In this document: one piece after another, positions 34,966-42,383 of the stretch
How positions within the stretch are numbered: the stretch's first letter is position 1
Layout: every line of letters begins with the position of its first letter
Source of the DNA: an uncultured Dysosmobacter sp.
GTDB taxonomy: Bacteria; Bacillota; Clostridia; Oscillospirales; Oscillospiraceae
Assembly (NCBI GenBank): GCA_947625655.1
Contig: CANQPD010000014.1
Coordinates: forward strand, 1 to 64,000
Direction: 5' to 3'
Length of the DNA stretch: 64,000 bases
The notes under the pieces: model-generated
Told to the model about the DNA's origin: nothing
The model's input: the letters and a program-made list of their open reading frames with translations, nothing else
Database searches by the model: none
Position numbers and translations under genes: made by a program

Positions 34966-35940
34966 ATGGACTGGCTGGAACTGCATATCGACACCACCCA
35001 CGCCGGGCTGGAGCGGGTGGAGCCCCTGCTCTCCGCCCTGGGCATTGACGGGGTGGTCATCGACGATGAGACGGAATTCCAGGATTTTCTGGAGAACAAC
35101 CGCCAATACTGGGACTACGTGGACGAGGATCTGGAAGCGAAGATGCGGGGCAGGTCCCGCATCACCTTTTACCTCCAGGCCGACGAGGAGAGCTTTGCCA
35201 AGCTGGGGGAGGTCCGCATTGCCCTCCAGCAGCTGAAGGCGGAGGCGGCGGACTGCGGCACGCTGCTGATGACCATGGGAAACCTCCGGGAGACCGACTG
35301 GGAGAACAACTGGAAGCAGTATTACAAGCCCATGGAGATCGGGGAGCGGCTGCTGGTGATCCCTCAGTGGGAACAGGACGACCCCAAGGTCCGCAAAGCC
35401 CTGGAGGCCGGCCGGGTGCCGCTGATCCTGGAGCCGGGACTGACCTTCGGCACCGGCAGCCACGCCACCACCCGCCTGTGCCTGACGGGGCTGGAGACCG
35501 CCGTAAAGGGCGGGGAGCGGGTGCTGGACCTGGGCTGCGGCAGCGGCATTTTGTCCATCGCGGCGCTGAAGCTGGGGGCGGCCTCCGCCCTGGCGGTGGA
35601 CATCGACGACAAGTGCCTGGACGTGGCCCATGAAAACGCGGCTATGAACGGCATCGGCAGGGATACTTATACCGTCCGGGTGGGCGATGTTTTGAGCGAC
35701 GAGGCCCTGCGGGCAGAGATCGGCGGAGGCTATGACATCGTGCTGGCCAACATCGTGGCGGATGTCATCATCGGCCTTGCCCCCGTGGTGCGGACGCTGC
35801 TGGCGGAGGGCGGCGTGTTTCTGTGCTCCGGCATCATCGATGACCGGGCGACGGAGGTGGCGGAGAAGCTCCGCCAGGCGGGACTGGAGATCACCGAGAC
35901 CCGCAGCGCCGAGGGCTGGTACGCCTATACCTGCCGGTGA
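34966..35940 (+). CDS. prmA: Ribosomal protein L11 methyltransferase
   Basis: 324 aa. PrmA trimethylates ribosomal protein L11 using SAM. The N-terminal substrate-recognition domain is followed by NWKQYYKPMEIGERLLVIPQW, GLTFGTGSHATTRLCL and the SAM site LDLGCGSGILSIAALKLG (about 187-204), then LANIVADVII. The start follows AAAGGAATTGCT. All expected motifs are intact. Confidence 0.95.
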   Translation: MDWLELHIDTTHAGLERVEPLLSALGIDGVVIDDETEFQDFLENNRQYWDYVDEDLEAKMRGRSRITFYLQADEESFAKLGEVRIALQQLKAEAADCGTLLMTMGNLRETDWENNWKQYYKPMEIGERLLVIPQWEQDDPKVRKALEAGRVPLILEPGLTFGTGSHATTRLCLTGLETAVKGGERVLDLGCGSGILSIAALKLGAASALAVDIDDKCLDVAHENAAMNGIGRDTYTVRVGDVLSDEALRAEIGGGYDIVLANIVADVIIGLAPVVRTLLAEGGVFLCSGIIDDRATEVAEKLRQAGLEITETRSAEGWYAYTCR

Positions 35941-36102
35941 AGGCGGGCGGTGCGTTTCCTCGAAATGTGGAATATGATGGAACACAAAGCGCGCGGCGGG
36001 AGCCGCGCGCTTTTTTTGCCTGCCGCCGCCCCTTCGACAGAATCCAGCCGTCTTCTTGCGGTTCCTGAAGTAAAATGTAGGAAATTGGAAGGAGGCGGTT
36101 CC

Positions 36103-36906
36103 ATGGCGGAGACAGAGGAGCGGCGGGTGCTGAGCCTGCCGGCGGCGGAGATCCGGCCCAACCCCCGGCAGCCCCGGAGGACCTTTGACGAAGGAGGTCT
36201 GCGGGAGCTGGCGTCGTCCATCCGGCGCCACGGCATTCTCCAGCCCCTGACGGTGCGGCGGCGGCCGGAGGGCTGGGAGCTGGTGGCGGGGGAGCGGCGG
36301 CTCCGGGCGGCGAAGCTGGCGGGGCTGGAGACGGTGCCCTGCATTGAGACCGCCGCGGACGATGAGGAATCCGCCCTGCTGGCCTTGGTGGAGAATTTAC
36401 AGCGGCGGGATCTCCACTATTTTGAGGAGGCCGCCGCCATCGCGGACTACTTAAAGCGCTCCGGCGCCACCCAGGAGGAGGCCGCCGCCCAGCTGGGGCG
36501 GTCGCCGTCGGCCCTGGCCAACAAGCTGCGGCTGCTGCGGCTGTCCCCGGAGTGCCGGGAGGCCCTGCGGACGGGCGGCCTGACGGAGCGCCACGCCCGG
36601 GCCCTGCTGCGGCTGGAGGACGAGGGGGAGCGGCTGGCGGCCATCCGGCACATCTCGAAGCGCCAGCTGAACGTGGCCCAGACGGAGCAGTACATCGAGC
36701 GGCGGCTGGCGGAGCTGCGGTCCACGCCCCCCGCGGGCCGCCGGACCTTTATTTTGAAGGACGTGCGGCTGTTTCTGAACAGCCTGGACCGGGGCCTGCG
36801 GCTGATTCGGGAGGCCGGCGTGGGGGCGGAGAGCCGCCGGGAGGAGACGGAGGACGATATCCTGCTGACCATCCGTATTCCCAAGCAGCGGAAAAATCCG
36901 GGATAA
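36103..36906 (+). CDS. ParB/RepB/Spo0J (Noc-like) partition protein
   Basis: 267 aa. The ParB N-terminal CTPase region (PNPRQPRRTFDEGGLRELASSI, GILQPLTVRRR, ELVAGERRLRAAKLAG) is followed by the central HTH (ATQEEAAAQLGRSPSALANKLRLLRL) and a C-terminal dimerisation part. It binds parS-like DNA and acts in chromosome segregation or nucleoid occlusion. No parA accompanies it here, so it may be the Noc-like paralogue rather than Spo0J. The start follows AAGGAGG. Confidence 0.87.
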   Translation: MAETEERRVLSLPAAEIRPNPRQPRRTFDEGGLRELASSIRRHGILQPLTVRRRPEGWELVAGERRLRAAKLAGLETVPCIETAADDEESALLALVENLQRRDLHYFEEAAAIADYLKRSGATQEEAAAQLGRSPSALANKLRLLRLSPECREALRTGGLTERHARALLRLEDEGERLAAIRHISKRQLNVAQTEQYIERRLAELRSTPPAGRRTFILKDVRLFLNSLDRGLRLIREAGVGAESRREETEDDILLTIRIPKQRKNPG

Positions 36907-36915
36907 GACCCAAAA

Positions 36916-37025
36916 TGTTGTTACGATATTGTAATCTCTTTTTGAAAAAAGTGTGCTAAAATAGGGAACTGGCGGAATAGGCTGTTGTGTGTGTGGACAG
37001 CCTGTTTCAAATCATCGTAACAACA
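36916..37025. promoter_or_regulatory. long-range 12-bp inverted repeat around the VanW-gene leader
   Basis: TGTTGTTACGAT (36916-36927) and ATCGTAACAACA (37014-37025) are exact inverses 86 bases apart. The second arm runs into the AGGAGG ribosome-binding site of the VanW-like gene. Between them lie a possible -10 box (TAAAAT) and a hairpin GGCTGT/ACAGCC. Confidence 0.45.
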
Positions 37026-37035
37026 GGAGGGCTTC

Positions 37036-38865
37036 ATGGAACAGAGAACGAACGAAGCCGCTGTGCAAAAGAAAGGCGGTTCCCGGCTGCAAAAGGAAGA
37101 GGCTCCGAAGCGCGGCCGTAAAAAATGGGGCTTCTTGATCGTACTGTTTCTTTGCGCCGCCTGTCTGGCGGCTTATCTGGGACTTGGCGCGTATGCCCTG
37201 CGTCTGGACCGGTTTTGGCCCGGCAGCTATATCCTGCGCCATGACGTCAGCGGCCTGACTCTGCCGGAGGCCGCGCAGGTGCTGCGGGACAGCCTTCCCG
37301 AAACAGACCTTTTTATTTACTATCTTCCGGAGGACGCCGCTGACGGCCGGGCTTTCTCCGCCCCGGAGGACCCTGACGCGGAGGGCGTTCCGCCGCATTA
37401 CTCTGTCCTGCTCTCGGACCTGGGGATGGAGCTGGACGCCCAGGAGCTGGCGGAGAGCGCCTTTGCCGCCCAGCGGAGCGGCTCCATGCTCAGCGCCGGA
37501 AGGGACTATCTCCAGCACCACCGGACCGCCCGATTCAGCAACTTCTATGCCGGCAACATGCTCACGCTGGACGAGACAAAGGCCGCCTCCGCCGCGGAGG
37601 CCGCCGCGGAGGCGCTGTCCATCGCGCCGCAGGACGCCTCCTATACTGTCACAGACGATTCCATCCGGATCCAAGCGGCGAAGGACGGCCTGCAGATCGA
37701 CGGGGCCGCGCTGAAAACCGCCATCCGGGACATGGAGTGGCTGGCTGACCTCTCCTTGAAAGCGGACTATACCGTCGCGCCCGCCAAGACTCTGACCGCC
37801 CAGGAAATTTACGATGAGGTCTCCGCCGAGGTGAAGAACGCCGGCTACGACCCGGAGACCGGCACCATCACCCCCGAGCAGGTGGGAGCGGAATTCGACG
37901 TGGCCGCCGCCCAGGCGGCGCTGGACGCGGCGGCACCGGGGGAGACGGTGGAGATCGACGCCGTCATCGAATACCCGGAGGTCACCGCCGACGAGCTGAA
38001 GGCCGTCCTGTTCCGGGACGTGCTGGGGGAGTACACCACCAAGGTCGGCGGCACCGCCGCCCGGCGGAGCAATGTGAAGCTGTCCGCCTCCAGCATCAAC
38101 GGCTGTGTGCTGAACACCGGAGACGTGTTTTCCTATAACGGCGTGGTGGGGCAGCGGACCGCCGCCCGGGGCTATCAGCCCGCTCCCGCCTATGTGAAGG
38201 GCGAGACGGTGGACGAGATCGGCGGCGGCATCTGCCAGACCTCCTCCACCCTGTACTACGCCTGCCTGCTGGCCAATCTGGAGATCACGGAGCGGTACGC
38301 CCACCGCTATATCCCCGCCTACATCACCGCCGGCATGGACGCCACCGTGTCCTGGGGCGGGCCGGATTACAAGTTCACCAACAACACCAGCTATCCCATC
38401 AAGATCGTCGCCGTGTACGAAAATAACCGGGTGACCGTGCGGATCCTGGGCACCAAGACCGACGGCGTCACGGTGAAGATGACCAACGAGCGGCTGTCCA
38501 CCACCAATTTTGAGGTGGTGTACGAGGATGATCCCACCCTGGCCCCCGGCACGGAGCAGGTGAAGACCACCCCCTACACCGGGTCCAAGTGGCGGACCTA
38601 CCGCCACCTGTACGACGCGGACGGCAAGCTGATCTCCAGCACCTACGAGGCCACCAGCGACTACAAGGCCCGGAACAAGGTCGTCCTCCGGGGCCCCGCC
38701 AAGGCGGCGGAGCCCAGCGCCCCCGTGATCGGCCCCGGAGAGCTCCCCGGGGATCCGGAGGAGCCGGAGATCCCCGCGGAGGAGCCGGCCCTGGAGCCGC
38801 CGGTGGAGGAGCCGCCCGTTTCCGTGATCGTGCTGCCGGAAGAGGAGCTGGAGACCACGCCGTAA
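37036..38865 (+). CDS. VanW family protein (membrane-anchored, peptidoglycan-associated)
   Basis: 609 aa. A basic N-terminus and one membrane segment (about 32-55) are followed by a PG_binding_4-like region (about 80-300). The VanW domain (about 335-480) contains NVKLSASSINGCVLNTGDVFSYN, GGGICQTSSTLYYACLL and the HRYIPAYITAGMDATVSWG run. The C-terminal 60 residues are proline/glutamate-rich (EEPEIPAEEPALEPP). VanW domains occur beside vancomycin-resistance genes but are common in Clostridia as cell-envelope proteins; the reaction is unknown. Confidence 0.88.
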   Translation: MEQRTNEAAVQKKGGSRLQKEEAPKRGRKKWGFLIVLFLCAACLAAYLGLGAYALRLDRFWPGSYILRHDVSGLTLPEAAQVLRDSLPETDLFIYYLPEDAADGRAFSAPEDPDAEGVPPHYSVLLSDLGMELDAQELAESAFAAQRSGSMLSAGRDYLQHHRTARFSNFYAGNMLTLDETKAASAAEAAAEALSIAPQDASYTVTDDSIRIQAAKDGLQIDGAALKTAIRDMEWLADLSLKADYTVAPAKTLTAQEIYDEVSAEVKNAGYDPETGTITPEQVGAEFDVAAAQAALDAAAPGETVEIDAVIEYPEVTADELKAVLFRDVLGEYTTKVGGTAARRSNVKLSASSINGCVLNTGDVFSYNGVVGQRTAARGYQPAPAYVKGETVDEIGGGICQTSSTLYYACLLANLEITERYAHRYIPAYITAGMDATVSWGGPDYKFTNNTSYPIKIVAVYENNRVTVRILGTKTDGVTVKMTNERLSTTNFEVVYEDDPTLAPGTEQVKTTPYTGSKWRTYRHLYDADGKLISSTYEATSDYKARNKVVLRGPAKAAEPSAPVIGPGELPGDPEEPEIPAEEPALEPPVEEPPVSVIVLPEEELETTP

Positions 38866-38914
38866 GGCGGCGCGGTCATTATGGCGCCGCGCACCGGCGT
38901 GAAAAAATTTGCAC

Positions 38915-38951
38915 GAAAAAAGAAGCTGTCGAAAAGACAGCTTCTTTTTTC
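38915..38951 (+). terminator. VanW-gene terminator
   Basis: GAAGCTGTC/GACAGCTTC with flanking A and T runs. Confidence 0.88.
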
Positions 38952-39014
38952 GCGTTTTTGCGCATACTGAGGGTATCGTGTGCCGTGAAATTCTGATCTG
39001 CGGGAGGTGCGTGT

Positions 39015-39647
39015 ATGGACAGGCGGTGGTGGGTGCCGCTTTTGATTTTGTGCGCGGGGGCCCTGGCGCTTTGGCCCCTCCGGGGAGCGCTGACGGCTGA
39101 GGGCATCGCCGCCCGGTCGCCCCGGCAGGCGTGGCTGGCGGCGGCGTTTTTGCTGGCGCTGTACGCGGTGAAGAGCCTGTCGGTGGCCTTTCCGCTGTCG
39201 GCCCTGGAGGCGGCGGGGGGAATGCTGTTCCCCCTTCCGGCGGCGCTGGCGGTGAATGCCTGCGGCGTGGCCGTGGCCCAGGCGGTGCCCTATCTGCTGG
39301 GACGGCGGCAGCGGGGCGGCCTGGGGGCGCTGCGGGAGCGATTCCCCGCGTTGGCGGCACTGGCGCCGCCGGCGGAGAACGGGGCCGGCAGGGCGGTGTT
39401 TCTGCTGCGGCTGGGAGGCGCCTCCCCCGGGGATCTGGTGAGCATGTACCTGGGGGCGGCAGGGGTCCCCTGGCGGGCCTATTTCGTCGGCGGACTGCTG
39501 GGCAGCCTGCCCCGGGCGGCCTCCGCCACCCTGCTGGGGACGGCGCTGTGGGAGATCGGGGGAGACCGTTTTTGGCTTTCTCTAGGGGCCGGGGGGCTGC
39601 TGACGGCGGTCTCCTTGGTGCTGTGGAGGGCCTGGCACCGGGGCTGA
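39015..39647 (+). CDS. TVP38/TMEM64 (DedA-like) family membrane protein
   Basis: 210 aa, about five hydrophobic segments. The central stretch KSLSVAFPLSALEAAGGMLFP followed by a helix and YLLGRR, then FLLRLGGASPGDLVSMYLGAAG and FVGGLLGSLPRAASATLLGTAL, matches the VTT domain. Such proteins are linked to lipid scrambling or transport. It has fewer conserved residues than typical members, so confidence is moderate. Confidence 0.75.
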   Translation: MDRRWWVPLLILCAGALALWPLRGALTAEGIAARSPRQAWLAAAFLLALYAVKSLSVAFPLSALEAAGGMLFPLPAALAVNACGVAVAQAVPYLLGRRQRGGLGALRERFPALAALAPPAENGAGRAVFLLRLGGASPGDLVSMYLGAAGVPWRAYFVGGLLGSLPRAASATLLGTALWEIGGDRFWLSLGAGGLLTAVSLVLWRAWHRG

Positions 39648-39834
39648 GGAATCCCTTTTTTTGACAGGCGTTGGAACGAAAACGTTTAAAATGTGCAATA
39701 TAACCATAAAGAAATCGATTACTTTATACAATTCTGGCAATTTGTGGTGTTGACGACGGAGGGCAAGACTGTTAATATGTTCACGATCTCGCAAGGGGCG
39801 GGATCACAACCATAACGATAAGGAGGAAACGAGC

Positions 39835-40056
39835 ATGACTCGAGAGATCGATATTAAGAGCAGGGAGCAGGCGGAGAAGATCGCCAAGCTGGCCTGCAAA
39901 GCGCCCTATGAGGTCTGGGTGAGCACCGAGACCGTGATGCTGGACGCCAGGTCCCTGCTGGGACTGCTGGCGCTGGTGGGCAAGAAGGCCCATGTGGTTG
40001 CCGAGGACGATGTAAACCCCGTCTCTTTCGGCAAGCTGGTTTCTAAAATGGAATAA
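39835..40056 (+). CDS. HPr-like protein lacking the phosphorylatable histidine
   Basis: 73 aa. The length and the second half (VMLDARSLLGLLALVGKKAHVVAEDD) match HPr, including the serine that in true HPr is the regulatory Ser46 site. In the place of the HARPA active-site segment it reads LACKAPYEVWVS, with no histidine anywhere in the first half. It therefore cannot carry phosphate between EI and EIIA and is probably a regulatory or orphan HPr relative. Upstream, TTGACA at 39661 is a possible -35 box. Confidence 0.82.
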   Translation: MTREIDIKSREQAEKIAKLACKAPYEVWVSTETVMLDARSLLGLLALVGKKAHVVAEDDVNPVSFGKLVSKME

Positions 40057-40070
40057 GCGAAACGGTCAAA

Positions 40071-40106
40071 AGCGGAAGGCGGCGCCATGAGGCGCCGCCT
40101 TCCGCT
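40071..40106. terminator. hairpin after the HPr-like gene
   Basis: A perfect 16-bp stem beginning AGCGGAAGGCGGCGCC with loop ATGA. There is no T run of note on the plus strand. Its outer 13 bp are the same as those of the hairpin at 40325-40359. Confidence 0.7.
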
Positions 40107-40282
40107 CAGCTTATCGCCCCCTGTTTAGAGAAAAAGCGTTCCGTTTCGCAGGGGGAGTACGAGGGGGCGGGAGCCCCCTCGTGTTGAATCGAATGCCTGC
40201 AAAAAGCCTGCGGAAGCAGGCGTTTGCGCCGCGAAGCGGCTGCTTTTTGGGCTGCGAAGCAGGCAAAAAAACGAGGCATTGT
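40107..40282. other. gene-free GC-rich repeat stretch
   Basis: Contains several short inverted pairs (GAGGGGGC/GCCCCCTC near 40162, GCCTGC/GCAGGC pairs near 40195-40260). No gene, promoter or known RNA is recognised. Confidence 0.5.
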
Positions 40283-40325
40283 TCAGGCTGTTGAAAAAGT
40301 CCAACGGACTTTTTCAACAGCCTGA
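40283..40325. repeat. 20-bp perfect palindromic hairpin
   Basis: TCAGGCTGTTGAAAAAGTCC, loop AAC, then the exact inverse. The GGCTGTTGAAAAA sequence is reminiscent of some IS element ends, but no transposase is near. Confidence 0.75.
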
Positions 40326-40359
40326 GCGGAAGGCGGCATGGACAATGCCGCCTTCCGCT
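40325..40359 (+). terminator. intrinsic terminator upstream of miaB
   Basis: AGCGGAAGGCGGCAT/ATGCCGCCTTCCGCT with loop GGACA and TTTT after it; arms shared with 40071-40106. Confidence 0.75.
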
Positions 40360-40367
40360 TTTTGCTG

Positions 40368-40413
40368 TTGTGCTTTTCCGGGTTTTATGCTATGATACTT
40401 TAGTTAAAGTATC
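40368..40413 (+). promoter_or_regulatory. miaB promoter with overlapping palindrome
   Basis: TTGTGC (40368-40373), 17-base spacer, TATGAT (40391-40396) with an extended -10 TGC. A perfect palindrome GATACTTTA-GT-TAAAGTATC (40394-40413) covers the -10 end and the likely start site, so it may be an operator. Confidence 0.6.
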
Positions 40414-40432
40414 TGTATGCGGAGGAACTGCT

Positions 40433-41845
40433 TTGGAACGCAAAAACGTACTGGTCCCGGAGGCGGAGCTGGCCCGCCAGCGGGGCTTTGAGGATAAGAT
40501 CCGGGCCATGTTCGCCGCCCGGGAGGCCCACCCCGCGGCCTGCGTGGACACCTTCGGCTGCCAGCAGAACGTGGCCGACGGCCAGAAGCTGATGGGCATG
40601 CTGGAGAGCTGCGGCTTCACCTTCACCCAGGACCCGGGGGAGGCCGATCTGGTGATTCTGAACACCTGCGCCGTCCGGGAGCACGCCGAGGACCGGGTGT
40701 TCGGCAATCTGGGGGCCCTGACCCACACGAAAAAGGAGAACCCGGAGCAGGTCATCGCCCTGTGCGGCTGCATGGCCCAGGAGAGCCGGGTGTCGGAGCG
40801 GATCAAGCGGTCCTATCCCCATGTGAATCTGGTGTTCGGCCCCCACGCCCTGTGGAAATTCCCGGAGCTTCTGTGGCAGGTCTATGAGAGCCGGAAGCGG
40901 GTCTTTTCCGTGGACGACGAGCACGGCACCATCGCCGAGGGCATCCCCGTGGTGCGGGAGAAGGGCGTGAAGGCCTGGGTCTCCATCATGTACGGGTGCA
41001 ACAACTTCTGCTCCTACTGCATCGTGCCCTATGTCCGGGGCCGGGAGCGGAGCCGGGACCCCCAGTGCGTGCTGCAGGAAGTGCGGGAGCTGGTGGCCGC
41101 CGGGTACAAGGACATCACCCTGCTGGGCCAGAACGTCAACTCCTACGGCAACGACCTGGACCTGGGGTATGACTTCGCCGACCTGCTGGCGGACATCGAC
41201 CGGATCCCCGGCGAGTATCTCATCCGCTTTATGTCCAGCCATCCCAAGGACGCCACAAAAAAGCTCTTTGACACCATGGCCCGGTGTCCGCATGTTGCCA
41301 AGCAGCTGCATCTGCCCTTCCAGTCCGGCAACGACCGGGTTTTGAAGGAGATGAACCGGCGGTACACCCGGGCCCAGTATCTGGAGCTGGTGAACTACGC
41401 CAAGTCCGTGATGCCGGGGCTGGTGCTGACCTCCGACGTCATCATCGGCTTTCCCGGCGAGACCGAGGTGGAGGCCATGGACACGGTGTCCCTGGTGGAG
41501 GAGGTGGGCTTTGACGCCCTGTTTACGTTTATTTACAGCCCCCGGCCCGGCACCCGGGCCGCGGAGATGCCCGATCCGGCCAGCCGCCAGGAGAAGCAGA
41601 AGTGGTTCGACAAGCTGCTGGAGGTGCAGAACGGCATGTCCGCCGCCCTCCACGCCGGGTATATCGGAAAGACCGTGCGGGTGCTGGTGGACGGCGAGAG
41701 CGACGACGCGGACTTCCCCCTGGCCTCCCGCACCGAGGGCAACCGGCTGGTGCGGCTGAAGGGGGACAAGGGGCTGATCGGGCAGTTCATCGATGTGAAG
41801 GTGACGGACAGCAACACCTGGGCGCTGTACGGCGAGCCGGTCTAA
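40433..41845 (+). CDS. miaB: tRNA-2-methylthio-N6-dimethylallyladenosine synthase
   Basis: 470 aa radical-SAM enzyme that adds a methylthio group to i6A37 of tRNAs. The N-terminal UPF0004 domain has cysteines in VDTFGCQQNVADG, ILNTCAVRE and ALCGCMAQ. The radical-SAM motif is CNNFCSYC (about 192-199), and a C-terminal TRAM domain begins near residue 405. The start is taken as TTG because GGAGGA lies six bases upstream and no ATG fits; a longer frame reaches back over the promoter. MiaA, which makes the substrate, is encoded at 51601. Confidence 0.95.
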   Translation: MERKNVLVPEAELARQRGFEDKIRAMFAAREAHPAACVDTFGCQQNVADGQKLMGMLESCGFTFTQDPGEADLVILNTCAVREHAEDRVFGNLGALTHTKKENPEQVIALCGCMAQESRVSERIKRSYPHVNLVFGPHALWKFPELLWQVYESRKRVFSVDDEHGTIAEGIPVVREKGVKAWVSIMYGCNNFCSYCIVPYVRGRERSRDPQCVLQEVRELVAAGYKDITLLGQNVNSYGNDLDLGYDFADLLADIDRIPGEYLIRFMSSHPKDATKKLFDTMARCPHVAKQLHLPFQSGNDRVLKEMNRRYTRAQYLELVNYAKSVMPGLVLTSDVIIGFPGETEVEAMDTVSLVEEVGFDALFTFIYSPRPGTRAAEMPDPASRQEKQKWFDKLLEVQNGMSAALHAGYIGKTVRVLVDGESDDADFPLASRTEGNRLVRLKGDKGLIGQFIDVKVTDSNTWALYGEPV

Positions 41846-42087
41846 CGGTAGATCTCCCTGGCCAGCAGGAAGGCCTGACGGGCAAAGGCGTCCATGCGCA
41901 TGGAGGCGCTGGCGTTGTGTTCTTCTTCGTAGGATAGAAAAAGGGCCTGCTGGTCTTTGGACAGCGAGCGGGACAGCGCTTCGGAGGCAAGCCGTTCCCG
42001 CTTTTGCTGGAGGAAGTATTCATAGCCGAGAGCGGAGAGACGGGTTTCGCTCAGGGATTCGAGCAGAATATCGATGTAATCTCTCAT
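41842..42087 (-). CDS. mini-protein of the third XRE-switch module
   Basis: 81 aa, predicted helical and charged (LLESLSETRLSALGYEYFLQ, then EALSRSLSKDQQALFLSYEEE). No cysteines, signal peptide or membrane segment. The ATG at 42087 follows AGGGGA. It has a consensus promoter (TTGACA, 17, TATAAT) with an operator in its spacer and is divergent from the XRE gene at 42183. The stop overlaps the end of miaB on the other strand. No family recognised. Confidence 0.72.
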   Translation of the reverse strand: MRDYIDILLESLSETRLSALGYEYFLQQKRERLASEALSRSLSKDQQALFLSYEEEHNASASMRMDAFARQAFLLAREIYR

Positions 42088-42107
42088 GATGATTCCCCTA
42101 AAATAAA

Positions 42108-42166
42108 TTGACATGCCATTTTTGGAATGATAGATTGATTATAGCACCCCATTTTTGGAATGTCAA
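42108..42166. promoter_or_regulatory. two divergent promoters, each with an operator in its spacer
   Basis: Plus promoter: TTGACA (42108-42113), 17 bases, TAGATT (42131-42136). Minus promoter: TTGACA (42161-42166), 17 bases, TATAAT (42138-42143). The palindrome CATT-TTTGG-AATG occurs at 42117-42129 and at 42150-42162, one in each spacer, as a direct repeat of CCATTTTTGGAATG 33 bp apart. Confidence 0.85.
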
Positions 42167-42182
42167 GAGACAGAGGTTTTTT

Positions 42183-42383
42183 ATGAAATTTTCTGAACAT
42201 CTTGTGTTCCTGCGTGAAAAAAAGAACGTTTTACAAAAGGATCTGGCGGAGATCGCCGGGGTCAGTCTGCATACATATCAGCGCTATGAGTATGGCGAGC
42301 GGGAGCCGCAACTGTCTGCGTTGATCGCCTTGGCGGATTTTTACGATCTCTCTCTGGACGAGCTGGTCTGCCGGAAGCGGTAG
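42183..42383 (+). CDS. XRE family transcriptional regulator
   Basis: 66 aa with one Cro/C1 HTH: FLREKKNVLQKDLAEIAGVSLHTYQRYEYG, then ALIALADFYDLSLDELVCRKR. The ATG follows AGAGG; the longer frame upstream runs through the operators. It is the best-supported of the three small switches because both operators lie inside clear promoters. It directly precedes repeat region C. Confidence 0.92.
   Translation: MKFSEHLVFLREKKNVLQKDLAEIAGVSLHTYQRYEYGEREPQLSALIALADFYDLSLDELVCRKR

Noticed and set aside
39670-39692. CcpA cre site near the HPr-like promoter (CGAAAACGTTTAAAA)
   Set aside because: It differs from the cre consensus at two key positions, so it is too weak to claim.
40283-40325. IS element end (GGCTGTTGAAAAA)
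   Set aside because: Only a single short palindrome is present, with no transposase, second end or target duplication.
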